From assembly GCF_024346955.1 (NCBI RefSeq), contig NZ_AP024884.1, forward strand, positions 248,001 through 312,000: a stretch of 64,000 nucleotides of DNA, in the 5' to 3' direction. Source of the DNA: Vibrio mangrovi. GTDB taxonomy: Bacteria; Pseudomonadota; Gammaproteobacteria; Enterobacterales; Vibrionaceae. Each line of letters begins with the position of its first letter. Position 1 is the first letter of the stretch. The notes under the pieces are model-generated. The model was not told where the DNA came from, did not search any database, and was given only the letters and a program-made list of their open reading frames with translations. Below are positions 63,844 to 64,000 of the stretch, in pieces. The translations under genes and the position numbers were made by a program.

Positions 63844-64000
63844 GTTGAATATAAGATATGTAGACAGGAAAGGAGACAATAGATACAGATCTGCGATATG
63901 TAACCAGATGAACTATTTTTATGAGGGAAATTCTTTATGATGCGACACAATAAATAATAAAATCATAGCGAATAATATGAATGTTCACCGAATTTGTTGT

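Noticed and set aside
42085..63879. Complete inducible prophage
   Set aside because: No integrase, attachment repeats, head or packaging genes are seen in the window.

Overview
The window reads as chromosomal DNA of a Vibrio. The strongest clue is a complete cqsA-cqsS pair for the Vibrio autoinducer CAI-1. A stand-alone nqrM, an olsF-type ornithine-lipid synthase and a galETKM operon behind GalR-type operators fit the same group. The species cannot be fixed from the sequence. No rRNA, tRNA, CRISPR array or insertion sequence was seen.

Layout, left half. 1-914 is the end of an RND efflux pump. 1356-4608 holds cqsA and cqsS, facing each other. 5078-6236 is a DUF3289-like gene broken by a one-base frameshift, followed by an overlapping 55-residue membrane protein. 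6316-9047 holds nqrM and an operon of a DeoR regulator, a Gfo/Idh/MocA dehydrogenase and a UPF0303 protein. 9150-10294 has an orphan phage-type repressor and a small protein. 10615-11667 is a zinc alcohol dehydrogenase. 11791-22083 is a divergent catabolic island. One arm encodes an iron alcohol dehydrogenase, a DapA-type aldolase, a TAXI TRAP transporter, an Asp-box sialidase-fold enzyme and an SDR. The other arm encodes a four-carbon acid sugar kinase, a PdxA2-like dehydrogenase and a DeoR regulator. 22150-28821 is a tightly coupled eight-gene operon built around olsF.

Layout, middle. 29323-35670 carries a lipoprotein, a flavin reductase, a MerR/EthD pair, an aaeXAB-like efflux operon and ppnP. 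36065-40527 is galETKM. 40587-41779 holds a glutathione transferase and a VOC protein whose promoter looks SoxR-controlled.

Layout, right third (about 42085-63813). This is a P2-related contractile tail cluster with no capsid, portal, terminase, integrase or replication gene, so it is best read as an R-type tailocin. In order: lysozyme (opposite strand), a candidate regulator and a Cys-rich zinc-ribbon protein, a toxin-antitoxin pair, holin-like genes, baseplate genes V-W-J-I, a short fibre collar, five fibre/chaperone cassettes, sheath, tube, the E/E' frameshift gene, tape measure, U, X, D, and a reverse-strand XRE regulator.

The most novel features are in the tailocin. It has five complete, same-orientation receptor-binding cassettes that share a coiled-coil N-terminus and then diverge. 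A roughly 16-base direct repeat (AAGCCGCTGAAGGTGA) lies at nearly every cassette boundary. The tape measure protein carries four copies of a 38-residue repeat in arginine-rich linkers, two of them near-identical at DNA level. Together these suggest a particle whose host range and tail length both change by recombination.
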